From assembly GCA_016290615.1 (NCBI GenBank), contig JAEEUS010000006.1:1-64000 (forward strand): a DNA stretch of 64,000 nucleotides, given 5' to 3'. The translations under genes and the position numbers were made by a program. The DNA is from Lachnospiraceae bacterium (GTDB lineage: Bacteria; Bacillota; Clostridia; Lachnospirales; Lachnospiraceae). How positions within the stretch are numbered: position 1 is the stretch's first letter; every line of letters starts with the position of its first letter. Below are positions 43,614 through 52,364 of the stretch, in pieces. The notes under the pieces were generated by a model that was not told the DNA's origin, made no database searches, and saw only the letters and a list, made by a program, of their open reading frames with translations.

Positions 43614-43622
43614 ATTATATCA
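43614..43622 (-). promoter_or_regulatory. Extended -10 element directly before the phosphoesterase ATG
   Basis: On the minus strand TGA-TATAAT (TATAAT at 43614-43619) ends seven bases before the ATG. No recognisable -35 is present, which is usual for extended -10 promoters. The spacing predicts a leaderless or nearly leaderless mRNA. Confidence 0.5.
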
Positions 43623-43636
43623 TACCATTCAGGCAT

Positions 43637-43663
43637 AAAAAAACCCTTGGAATGATCCAAGGG
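43637..43663 (-). terminator. Terminator of rpsU
   Basis: CCCTTGGA (43644-43651) pairs with TCCAAGGG (43656-43663) around a four-base loop. Seven T follow on the minus strand (43637-43643). Confidence 0.9.
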
Positions 43664-43674
43664 CTTTAGCTTTA

Positions 43675-43851
43675 TTAGTTGTATTTACGCTTTCTAGCAG
43701 CTTCAGACTTTTTCTTACGCTTTACGCTGGGCTTCTCGTAATGCTCGCGCTTTCTGATCTCCTGCTGGATACCTGCCTTTGCGCAGCTTCTCTTGAAACG
43801 ACGTAATGCGCTATCTAAAGTTTCGTTCTCTTTTACGATAACACTTGACAC
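43675..43851 (-). CDS. rpsU: 30S ribosomal protein S21
   Basis: A 58-residue basic ribosomal protein, too short for many gene finders. The minus strand encodes [20 protein letters not shown], then a basic stretch with [20 protein letters not shown] and an Arg/Lys-rich tail ending KRKYN. The start is a GTG (43849-43851) with GGGAGG about nine bases upstream. Length and sequence agree with S21 throughout. It has its own sigma-A promoter (43924-43951) and terminator. Confidence 0.97.
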   Translation of the reverse strand: MSSVIVKENETLDSALRRFKRSCAKAGIQQEIRKREHYEKPSVKRKKKSEAARKRKYN

Positions 43852-43923
43852 CTGGCTTGACCTCCCTTCAGTCCTGCATAGTTTTTCGACTGATTCAGGT
43901 TATTTGTGTTAGCACACATAACC

Positions 43924-43951
43924 ATTATATCTATTTTTTGACTTTCGTCAA
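43924..43951 (-). promoter_or_regulatory. Promoter of rpsU
   Basis: Minus-strand TTGACG (43946-43951), 16-base spacer, TATAAT (43924-43929). It lies about 75 bp upstream of the GTG start. Confidence 0.75.
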
Positions 43952-43981
43952 CACTTTTTGTGAAAATTACGCGAAAATTCG

Positions 43982-46630
43982 TTACATAAGCTGCTCTGAA
44001 AGAACCTCTGCAGCTTTCTTTAAGCAATCATCGATTCCTGCAGGATTCTTTCCTCCTGCCTGAGCCATGTTCGGACGTCCTCCGCCGCCACCACCTACAA
44101 GAGCTGCAATAGCTTTTACAAGGTTGCCGGCATGAGCTCCCTTCTTCTGAGCTTCATCTGTAGCCATTACCATCAGATTTACCTTGCCGTCCGTATCGCT
44201 CGCAAGAACGATAACGCCTTCTCCAAGCTTTTCCTTTAACTGATCACCAAGATCTCTTAAAGCATTCATGTCAACACCGCTTAACTTCTTGGCTAAAAGC
44301 TTAACTCCCTTTACATCAGCCACTTCATCTGTAACATCACCGAGCGCTTCTTTTGCAGCCTTTGCCTTAAGGCTTTCTATCTCGGATGATAGTTCCTTGA
44401 TCTGAGTCATCATGTTTCCGAGTCTCTCCAAAAGATTCGAAGGAGTTGACTTAACGATCGATGCAGCCTCATTCAGCTCGTTTTCAAGCTTTTTGTAGTA
44501 TTCGTTAACGTTTGCTGCAGTAATAGCCTCAATACGTCTTACACCGGCAGCTACGCCGCTTTCTGATACGATCTTGAAGTTCTGGATCTGTCCCGTATGA
44601 GCAACGTGAGTTCCGCCGCAGAGCTCCTTTGAGAAATCCCCCATTCCTACGACTCTTACGGTGTCTCCGTACTTTTCGCCAAACAGAGCCATAGCACCGC
44701 TGTTTTTAGCTTCATCTATGCTCATTACCTTTGTTTCAACATTAAGATCTTCAGCGATCTTTTCATTTACAATGGATTCGATTTTGTCAATCTCTTCCTT
44801 GGTAACAGCTCTGTCACAAGAAAAGTCGAAACGTGTTCTTTCCGCATCCTGATAAGATCCGGCCTGGTGAACATCATCACCCAGCACTACCTGCAGAGCC
44901 TTCTGAAGAAGGTGCGTAGCGGAATGATTCTTGCAGATGCTCGCTCTTCTTGTACTATCAACCTTAAGAGTTGCATCGTCTGAAGATGAGATTCTCCCCT
45001 TTGTAACAACACCGATATGAGCGACTCTGTTACCCTTAAGCTTTATGACATCTTCTACCTTGAAGCTTCCGTTTGCTGTCTCAATAATTCCTGTATCAGC
45101 GCACTGACCACCCATCGTAGCATAGAAAGGTGTCTTGTAAGTGACTATTGTTCCTGCCATACCTTCTTCAAGGCAGTCAACCATAGCATTATCATCAGCC
45201 AGGCCAGCTATCTTGCTTGTATCAGTCAGTTTATCATAGCCTGTAAACTCGCTTACAACATCATCTGAAAGTGATGCAAATACATCGGCATCAGCAGTAA
45301 GTTTTGCTGAGAAGTTCTGATTTTCTCTGGCCTTCTGCTTTGCTGCCTCCATAGCCTTGTTAAATCCGTCCTCATCAACTTTAAGTCCCTCTTCCTGAGC
45401 CATCTCAACAGTAAGCTCGATCGGGAATCCGAATGTATCATAAAGATAGAAAGCAGAATCTCCATCGATGGCACCGCTCTTTTTCTTTTCATCAAGGATC
45501 TTCTTAAACTCCTTCATGCCGTTTTCAAGAGTGCTCTCAAATCTAACAATCTCTTTATCAAGTTCCTTTAAGATGAACTCACGGTTCTTTTTAAGAAGCG
45601 GATATGAATCATCATATACTTCATCAATATATATCTTTGCAACTCCCAGCAGTGCATCTTTGCTCATTGAGAGTGTACGTCCGTGTCTTACTGCTCTTCT
45701 GATGAGACGTCTTAATACATAACCTGCGCCCGCATTTGAAGGCAAAAGCTTTGCTTCATCACCAATGAGCATAACGCTTGTACGCATATGGTCAGCAAGT
45801 ATCCTCATGGATCTTGTAAGCTTTTCATCCTCATCATACTTTGATCCAGATGCTTTTTCGATATATGCAATAGCACCTGCGAACAGGTCAGTCTTATAAA
45901 CGTCCTTGGTACCATTCAAAAATGCAAGATTTCTCTCAAGTCCCCATCCGGTATCAACATTCTTCTGCTTAAGAGGTGTTAGATGTCCGTCATGATGCTT
46001 TTCATACTGCATGAAAACATCATTGCCAAGCTCAGTGTATTTTCCGCATGAGCATCCAGGGCCGCAGTTTGGTCCGCAATCCGGAACATCAGCTATATAG
46101 AACATCTCACTGTCAGGGCCGCAGGGACCATACTCAAGTCCCCACCAGTTATCCTCGGCAGGAAGATAATATATATTTTCCTTCTTGAATCCAGAAGCTA
46201 TTCTGAATTGAGCACCTTCCTCATCTCTGGGAGCATTCTCATCGCCCTCAAATACAGTAGCTGCAAGATGATCGGCATCAAATCCGAAAACCTCTGTAAG
46301 GAGCTCATAGCTCCATTTGCAGCGATCTTCCTTGAAATAATCTCCAAGGCTCCAGCTTCCCATCATCTCAAAGAATGTAACGTGGCTCTTATCACCAACC
46401 GAATCGATATCATTTGTTCTTACACAGCCCTGTACATTGCAAAGCCTTGTTCCCAAAGGATGTTTCTCTCCAAGAAGATAAGGCATAAGGGGCTGCATTC
46501 CTGCAACATTGAACAGAACTCCTGTGGAACCGTCGGAAACGAGCGATACCGCACCTACATCCACATGTCCTCTCTGTATATAAAAGTCCTTCCAGATCTT
46601 TCTTAATTCTTTTGAAGTAAACTGTCTCAT
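43982..46630 (-). CDS. alaS: Alanyl-tRNA synthetase
   Basis: An 882-residue synthetase charging tRNA-Ala. The class II catalytic domain (about 1-240) includes FTSKELRKIW, GMQPLMPYLLG and MMGSWSLGDYFKED. The tRNA-recognition region follows. The editing domain has its metal motifs NHSATHLLQKAL and CGGTHVAHTG, and the C-Ala domain ends with a glycine run (VGGGGGGRPNMAQAGG). The ATG at 46628-46630 has AAAGGA 11 bases upstream; a TTG six codons earlier is rejected. A perfect consensus promoter lies just upstream. Confidence 0.97.
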   Translation of the reverse strand: MRQFTSKELRKIWKDFYIQRGHVDVGAVSLVSDGSTGVLFNVAGMQPLMPYLLGEKHPLGTRLCNVQGCVRTNDIDSVGDKSHVTFFEMMGSWSLGDYFKEDRCKWSYELLTEVFGFDADHLAATVFEGDENAPRDEEGAQFRIASGFKKENIYYLPAEDNWWGLEYGPCGPDSEMFYIADVPDCGPNCGPGCSCGKYTELGNDVFMQYEKHHDGHLTPLKQKNVDTGWGLERNLAFLNGTKDVYKTDLFAGAIAYIEKASGSKYDEDEKLTRSMRILADHMRTSVMLIGDEAKLLPSNAGAGYVLRRLIRRAVRHGRTLSMSKDALLGVAKIYIDEVYDDSYPLLKKNREFILKELDKEIVRFESTLENGMKEFKKILDEKKKSGAIDGDSAFYLYDTFGFPIELTVEMAQEEGLKVDEDGFNKAMEAAKQKARENQNFSAKLTADADVFASLSDDVVSEFTGYDKLTDTSKIAGLADDNAMVDCLEEGMAGTIVTYKTPFYATMGGQCADTGIIETANGSFKVEDVIKLKGNRVAHIGVVTKGRISSSDDATLKVDSTRRASICKNHSATHLLQKALQVVLGDDVHQAGSYQDAERTRFDFSCDRAVTKEEIDKIESIVNEKIAEDLNVETKVMSIDEAKNSGAMALFGEKYGDTVRVVGMGDFSKELCGGTHVAHTGQIQNFKIVSESGVAAGVRRIEAITAANVNEYYKKLENELNEAASIVKSTPSNLLERLGNMMTQIKELSSEIESLKAKAAKEALGDVTDEVADVKGVKLLAKKLSGVDMNALRDLGDQLKEKLGEGVIVLASDTDGKVNLMVMATDEAQKKGAHAGNLVKAIAALVGGGGGGRPNMAQAGGKNPAGIDDCLKKAAEVLSEQLM

Positions 46631-46671
46631 AACAAAATGTCCTTTCAAAAACCTTAATTTACGTCCAATCT

Positions 46672-46700
46672 ATTATAAATATACAGTTTATCCGTGTCAA
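46672..46700 (-). promoter_or_regulatory. Consensus sigma-A promoter of alaS
   Basis: Minus-strand TTGACA (46695-46700), 17-base spacer, TATAAT (46672-46677): a full consensus match, 42 bp before the ATG. Confidence 0.88.
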
Positions 46701-46706
46701 ACAGAT

Positions 46707-49199
46707 TTACCCGTGAATATCAGATATCGAACCGTCCTTAAAGATAAATATAGCTCTTACATCAGTCTGCCCCTTAAGATATTCCTCTGCCCCGTCATAA
46801 CCCATACATAACAATGCAGTCGAAAGAGCATCAGCCTTCATCGAATCCCTGCACACAATAGTTACAGATGCAATATTATTCTCTGCCGGAAAACCGGTCT
46901 TTGTATCAATGATATGATGATATATTCGGCCGTTTCTTTCAAAGTATCTCTCATAAATACCGGAAGTAACAACACTCGTCTCTCCAACATTTACCGTTGT
47001 CGCAGTGATTCCCTGTGCTTCAAACGGTTTCTGAATTCCTATCTTGTATCCTTTGCCCTGTTTGTTGCCGATACAGGTGATATTTCCTCCAAGCGATATG
47101 ACCGCTTCAGAACATCCGCATCCGCATAAAAAAGTCCTGAGCTCATCCGCGATATATCCCTTGGCTATTCCTCCCAGATCCAGCATAAGATCTTCATCAT
47201 TTATTCTGATCAGATACTCCATATCATTGTTATCTGATGAAGCCTTTCTGGTAAATACTTCTATTTTTGAATGATCAGTATGATTTAGAGCATCAGTTAT
47301 AAGATCATGATCAGGTATTACCTTTTCATCATTCTTAAAATCCCAGAGATCGATAACGCTTCCGAGTGCCGGATTAAAGCTCTCCTGCGTTTCATTAGCA
47401 TATCTTATCGCGTATCTTAAGACATTGTACATATCCTCGGAAATAATCGCCGTAAATGCATCTTCTCCTTCAAGACCGCCTATTCTGTGATTGATCCTAT
47501 ACAATTCACTATTCTCATCGGTCTTGCTGAATATAAGCTCGTATTCTCTGCATTTATCCAGTGCTGCATCAAGAACATCTGCGGGAGTTTCATCAAAAAC
47601 CTTTATGTTTATATATGTATCAAAGAATATGCCTGATACGCTGTCCTTCTTATTCTTTCCCGCTTTGTCCTTGCGCATTAAATATTCATAGAAAAGCTTT
47701 CCGTCAGTATCGTAAGTAAAGTAGTTATAGATAAGATCTATTCCTTCATCGGAATACCTGTCAGCATAACGGCCAAGTGTGCCATATACATCCAGCGTAC
47801 CGCCGTCTTTTATACCGTAATCTACAATATCCCTTATCTCCATAACGGGATACCACATGCCTATCAGAAGTGTAAATATGATGATACCGCTCCTTAGTCC
47901 GTATTCTCTTGTCTCCTTTTTCTTGTTGAGTGTTTCAATAACATATGTCATCAAAAAGAAAAGCGCCGGAATTGATGCACCCATGACAAGATCATTGTAA
48001 AGCCCCATCGAGAATATGGGCAAAACTGTCAGGAAAGCAATGACTGTATAGTAAAGAATGTTGTTTTTCTGTTCTTTATATACGCATATGGCATAGATAC
48101 CGAACATAAAGAAGTCAAAAACAAGGATAATGAATATAGAATTGATATTTATATCATGAACTCTAAGTCTAAGTGCTGAAGGTTTATCAACCTGCAGATA
48201 GCCTAAAAAGTATGCGATGAATACAAATCCCATAGTCAGAAATGCGCCGAAATTCTCAAAGCCAAAGATTTCCTTTATAGTCTTTTTTCTTTCCTTGGAA
48301 TCCAAAACCTCATATACAGCAAGGCTGATCGCAGCAAGCGCGAGAAACAGAACGCTGAATGTTCCGTACATTAAAACCGGTGCTATCAGTATGACATAGT
48401 ATCTCACTCTCTTCTTATGCATGAGAAACAGCATGCTTATGAGCCATATGACTATTACCTGAGGATATGTCCATCGAAGCATAACAAAATTGCTTCGATA
48501 CTGAAGATGAAAATCCCTGCACAAAAGCCAGTGATGAGCTCCGACCGAATACATGTCATCTTTGTATATTCCTGAAAGGACACTCTGAGCAAGTATCAAA
48601 GCTCCGCAGAAAAAGAACATGATAATCAGAGTACGTATCTGTTTTAACTTGGTATTTGATCTGGTGAGTCTGATAAGATTCAGATATGCAATGTAGAGGC
48701 CAAATGCGCCCCATACTGACATTGCTATGGCGGAAATATTAAATCCAAAATTAACATCATTGCTTATACTTCCAAATATCGAAGCACCGATCTTGCCTAT
48801 CAGAGTCGGTATCATGTACTGTCCGATGTAATATGTCAGAAGAGCTTTTTCATTTTCCGTATATATAACAGGCCATGACATATCAGTAAGGTCATGAAGC
48901 AGTGCATTGTGCTTTCCCCAGTCACCTGCCTGGATGAATATGCCTCCAAAGCCCATTATTATGCAAAGAGCAATGATTATAACAAGACTAATGGCAAGAA
49001 TTACAGGTGATATTGTTACTGTTTCCTTGATATCATCATCTATGCGATATGAATCATACATATGCTTTAGGATGTACCCGCATACGCCAAATGTTATCAG
49101 CCACACATACCATGCGCAGAATCCGAGCATAAAGATTGCCAGCGGCAGATATATATATATTAAAGTTGTAAGCAATAGATTTTTACTGTTTGTCTTCAT
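46707..49199 (-). CDS. Multi-pass membrane protein fused to an ApbE FAD:protein FMN transferase domain
   Basis: An 830-residue fusion. Residues about 8-460 hold ten or more membrane helices with a GT-C-like look (DWGKHNALLHDL near 93, YYIGQYMIP near 123). Residues about 520-825 are an ApbE domain that transfers FMN from FAD to Thr or Ser of target proteins. DLGGIAKGYIADEL, ISLGGNITCIG, TSGIYERYF, HHIIDTKTGFPAEN and SMKADALSTALLCMG with the Mg2+-binding Asp are all present. Free-standing ApbE is about 300-350 residues, so the membrane part is an addition. The ATG overlaps the stop of 49199-51316 (TAATG). RnfG and RnfD of this window carry SGAT acceptor sites and are the likely targets. Confidence 0.88.
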   Translation of the reverse strand: MKTNSKNLLLTTLIYIYLPLAIFMLGFCAWYVWLITFGVCGYILKHMYDSYRIDDDIKETVTISPVILAISLVIIIALCIIMGFGGIFIQAGDWGKHNALLHDLTDMSWPVIYTENEKALLTYYIGQYMIPTLIGKIGASIFGSISNDVNFGFNISAIAMSVWGAFGLYIAYLNLIRLTRSNTKLKQIRTLIIMFFFCGALILAQSVLSGIYKDDMYSVGAHHWLLCRDFHLQYRSNFVMLRWTYPQVIVIWLISMLFLMHKKRVRYYVILIAPVLMYGTFSVLFLALAAISLAVYEVLDSKERKKTIKEIFGFENFGAFLTMGFVFIAYFLGYLQVDKPSALRLRVHDININSIFIILVFDFFMFGIYAICVYKEQKNNILYYTVIAFLTVLPIFSMGLYNDLVMGASIPALFFLMTYVIETLNKKKETREYGLRSGIIIFTLLIGMWYPVMEIRDIVDYGIKDGGTLDVYGTLGRYADRYSDEGIDLIYNYFTYDTDGKLFYEYLMRKDKAGKNKKDSVSGIFFDTYINIKVFDETPADVLDAALDKCREYELIFSKTDENSELYRINHRIGGLEGEDAFTAIISEDMYNVLRYAIRYANETQESFNPALGSVIDLWDFKNDEKVIPDHDLITDALNHTDHSKIEVFTRKASSDNNDMEYLIRINDEDLMLDLGGIAKGYIADELRTFLCGCGCSEAVISLGGNITCIGNKQGKGYKIGIQKPFEAQGITATTVNVGETSVVTSGIYERYFERNGRIYHHIIDTKTGFPAENNIASVTIVCRDSMKADALSTALLCMGYDGAEEYLKGQTDVRAIFIFKDGSISDIHG

Positions 49200-51316
49200 T
49201 ACTTATTTATCTTTATTATCTCAACCAGCTGCCCGTCTGCATTAGCCGCACAATAAACAACTTCACCCATAGATTCAAGAATGCCGTTTTGAACGATCTC
49301 GAATCTCTCATATTCCTTCGTGCCTATAAAGATGTAATCAACTCCATACTGTTTTAAGGTATTTCGGGTTACATTTTCATCCTCTCCGGTATAAATATTC
49401 TCTACATCGATCCTTCTCATTTCCATATATGAGTGTGAATCATGCCAGAGCCATTCATGTGTATGCCATCCAAGTATCGTAGGATATCCTGTAAGCACAG
49501 AAACCCTGCATGTATTGGTATAGCTGTCTCCATCCGCTTCAAGTACTATCGGCTGTTTCTTGTCAGTATGTTCTACAATGTTGATCAGCGCTTCTATAGC
49601 CGGCATATCTGCAGAGTTCATTTCCCTTATCGTCTTGGCTGCATCAAATCCGCCATAGTTTTCTTTTTTTAGACTGCTGATCCATGACTTTGTTGCGGTT
49701 ATAGGATAACCTAGCGTCATAAGCTGAAGAACGATCAGTATAACAGCTGTTCTTTTGTACAGATAAGCCTTATATCCTTCTTCTTTGCTTCCTTCCTTAA
49801 AGAAGGTGTTTATTATGATCCCGGAGCAAACCCCATACATAATGAATGCTTCATATCCCAGCTTGAACATTGTGTTTGCACGTGGATATGCGTTTATATA
49901 GATATCCTTTACAAATATGAATTCAGGTATGATTATAAGTCCTGTCGCACAAAGGCAGAGCATAAGAGTATAAAGTCTGCGATTATCTAGAGTCTTCTTT
50001 CTTATCAACAGAACAATGAATAATGCCGACATTGCAACGGGAAGACCCCATAAAAGAACGAGCTGATGAATCAGCGATCTTCTCTCTACAATACCGATAC
50101 CCTCTACCATCTTGTTGAACTTCAGATTAAATATCAGCGAAACAGCTACCTGAACAAGCATTATGAATATTCCTGATAATGCAACATATCCAAAAAGCTT
50201 TTTTCTAAGTCCGATAGCACTCATCATGCCAAACAGTATAATGCTCCCGGAAACCACATAGTATATGGGGAAATCCCAGTAATTTGACATGGCGCTAATA
50301 CCCAGTAGGAAACCTATTAGAATAAAATATGGATTGCAGCATTCCTTAAGCAGTTTAACTTCGCCACTGAATCTGTTCTTTATGTCCTTAAGATATGCCC
50401 AAAGTATGCTTAAAATGACTATTACCACGAGGATATTTACAACATGAGCATGCAAATCTCCTACTATGAAGGAATATGAAGGGAATTCATGTATAGTCCT
50501 GTCTGTAGTCACTTCGGGAACATATCCTATATAACGGGTCGAATCAGCAAACCAGTAGCTTGGCTTTTCTCCTTCAAGCTGAAGAATATCCCACAGCATC
50601 GGAACTATCTTTGCAAATACGACATAGTGGAAGTTCCCTGCAAATACAACAACTGCAGATGATAAGAGCGAAGCCAGTCTTGACTCGGTAATATCCCTAA
50701 CTAGCATGTAAACCGCAACAGTTGCCCATGCAGCAATAAAAAACAGTCCGAATGTATAACCGTATTCGACCGGTATGCATGCTATCCTTGTCATATACGT
50801 GATTATATACTGACCGAAATAGTAGTAATTTAAATATTCACCGCCAGCCCACATATCAAGAGGCGGCATGTAATCAGTCTTGTACATACTCATCATGAAT
50901 CCAAGATCCATCATCCTCTCGGTATCTGTTGCCGGTATTCTGTGAGCAAATATCCAGTTAAGAACAAAAAACAGGACCGCAAATGCTCCAGTAGAAATGA
51001 GCATAGCGTTCCTGTGCTGTTTCAGATAGTCAATAAAGCCATCGACCTTCTTGGTATATATTTCAAAAAAAACAGACGCATACAATACCCCTGCTGTCAG
51101 TATCAGACATATAAAGCATGATAAGGTGGTAAACTTTAAAAAATGAATAGATGAGAAGAACCACATAACATATCCGCTTATGTACAGGCCCAGAGAAGCA
51201 GAGATCATTATCCCGCCGTCCTTGAATCTGTTAAAAAGCCGATATGATATAGGAAGAGCACATATCATCAGCGCAAAAAAAGCCATATAAAACTGAATCA
51301 TGTATCTTATATCCAC
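49199..51316 (-). CDS. Large polytopic membrane protein, DUF2298 (YYY domain)-like
   Basis: A 705-residue protein with about 14 membrane helices. EYLNYYYFGQYI (about residue 160) and IHEFPSYSFIVGDLHAHVV (about 275) match what I recall of the DUF2298 or Chlor_Arch_YYY family, thought to be GT-C-type glycosyltransferases of unknown substrate. A C-terminal soluble part (about 570-705) follows the last helix. The start is a GTG (51314-51316) with AAGGGGG seven bases upstream. The N-terminal half shares the pattern YYxGQY with the neighbouring ApbE fusion, so the two membrane domains may be related and act as a pair. Confidence 0.75.
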   Translation of the reverse strand: MDIRYMIQFYMAFFALMICALPISYRLFNRFKDGGIMISASLGLYISGYVMWFFSSIHFLKFTTLSCFICLILTAGVLYASVFFEIYTKKVDGFIDYLKQHRNAMLISTGAFAVLFFVLNWIFAHRIPATDTERMMDLGFMMSMYKTDYMPPLDMWAGGEYLNYYYFGQYIITYMTRIACIPVEYGYTFGLFFIAAWATVAVYMLVRDITESRLASLLSSAVVVFAGNFHYVVFAKIVPMLWDILQLEGEKPSYWFADSTRYIGYVPEVTTDRTIHEFPSYSFIVGDLHAHVVNILVVIVILSILWAYLKDIKNRFSGEVKLLKECCNPYFILIGFLLGISAMSNYWDFPIYYVVSGSIILFGMMSAIGLRKKLFGYVALSGIFIMLVQVAVSLIFNLKFNKMVEGIGIVERRSLIHQLVLLWGLPVAMSALFIVLLIRKKTLDNRRLYTLMLCLCATGLIIIPEFIFVKDIYINAYPRANTMFKLGYEAFIMYGVCSGIIINTFFKEGSKEEGYKAYLYKRTAVILIVLQLMTLGYPITATKSWISSLKKENYGGFDAAKTIREMNSADMPAIEALINIVEHTDKKQPIVLEADGDSYTNTCRVSVLTGYPTILGWHTHEWLWHDSHSYMEMRRIDVENIYTGEDENVTRNTLKQYGVDYIFIGTKEYERFEIVQNGILESMGEVVYCAANADGQLVEIIKINK

Positions 51317-51344
51317 TTGCCTACCCCCTTAATATCCTGTATAA

Positions 51345-51875
51345 CTAGCCTGCTATCCCAAACAATGCAGCATAACCGAATGCGCATGCTACGCTAACTA
51401 TTATCCCTGCAAGAGCGACTCCGCATATAACAGCAGTTATACTCTCCTTGAACTTCATATCAAGTATCGATGCAGCAAGTGTTCCAGTCCACGCTCCTGT
51501 TCCCGGAAGCGGTATTCCTACAAAAAGCATTAGTGCGACAAAAAGGCCGCTTCCCGCTTTAGCCTGAAGCTTCTCTCCTCCCTTATGTCCCTTTTCAAGA
51601 CAGAAAGTGAAAAATTTTCCGATGATAGGCTTATCTGCTCCCCACTCGAGCACTTTTCTTGCAAAGAAAAAGATTATCGGAACAGGTATCATATTTCCAA
51701 CAGCGATTATCACATAGCTTAAAGCCAGATTAAAGCTAGGATCACCGGCTTTGAATATATATGCAAAAGGTAGAGCTCCTCTAAGCTCTATAAGAGGCAC
51801 CATGGATACAAAAAACACAAACATGTATTTATATCCTGTTGCGAGCTGATTAACTGTTTCAACAAGATTTGACAT
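51345..51875 (-). CDS. Small multidrug export family membrane protein (COG2426-like)
   Basis: A 176-residue integral membrane protein with four to five helices. VPLIELRGALPFAY near the N-terminus, GNMIPVPIIFFFARKVLEW and FVGIPLPGTGAWTGTLAA are the family signatures (Sm_multidrug_ex, PF06695). Despite the family name the function is not established; the fold is related to DedA-type proteins. AAGGA precedes the ATG by ten bases. It lies in a tight row with the PAP2-like and DUF2298-like genes. Confidence 0.85.
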   Translation of the reverse strand: MSNLVETVNQLATGYKYMFVFFVSMVPLIELRGALPFAYIFKAGDPSFNLALSYVIIAVGNMIPVPIIFFFARKVLEWGADKPIIGKFFTFCLEKGHKGGEKLQAKAGSGLFVALMLFVGIPLPGTGAWTGTLAASILDMKFKESITAVICGVALAGIIVSVACAFGYAALFGIAG

Positions 51876-51893
51876 AGATTTATTTTCCTTTGA

Positions 51894-52352
51894 TTAAATA
51901 TAGAGTACAACTAAAACGGCTACCACTATTCCTGTGATAGCACCCACGAGAACCTGTAAAGGCGTATGTCCGACAAGTTCCTTTAAACGTTCCTCAGGTG
52001 ATACATTCTTGCCCATCTTCTGGAACACTTCGATCATATCGTTTAAGACTTTGCCCTGACGTCCTGTTTCCATACGTACATTCATCGCATCATACATGAC
52101 GATCATGGCCAGGACGAACGTTACAGCAAACTCTATGCTGCTTCCGCCGTATATCATTCCCGTTGCTGTCGCTAGACCGCATACCGTGGCTGAATGTGAG
52201 CTTGGCATACCTCCGCCTCCACACATGCGCTCCAGTTTTAATTCCTTATTGACGATCAGATAGATGATCGTCTTGCTTATCTGTGCAACTGTCCACCCAA
52301 GCAGACCTGCCACTAAAGCTTTGTTTGCAACCATCTGCCTTAAAAATTCCAT
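51894..52352 (-). CDS. Divergent PAP2-type membrane protein (DUF212)
   Basis: A 152-residue membrane protein of the YuiD/DUF212 family, a divergent branch of PAP2 phosphatases. The key segment is GGGGMPSSHSATVCGLATATG (SSHSA as in PAP2 motif 2), followed by VMYDAMNVRMETGRQG (DAxxVR as in the family) and a helix at the C-terminus. It may act on an isoprenoid or lipid phosphate. AAGGAAG precedes the ATG, and it starts 12 bp after the VanW gene. Confidence 0.87.
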   Translation of the reverse strand: MEFLRQMVANKALVAGLLGWTVAQISKTIIYLIVNKELKLERMCGGGGMPSSHSATVCGLATATGMIYGGSSIEFAVTFVLAMIVMYDAMNVRMETGRQGKVLNDMIEVFQKMGKNVSPEERLKELVGHTPLQVLVGAITGIVVAVLVVLYI

Positions 52353-52364
52353 ATATATACTTCC

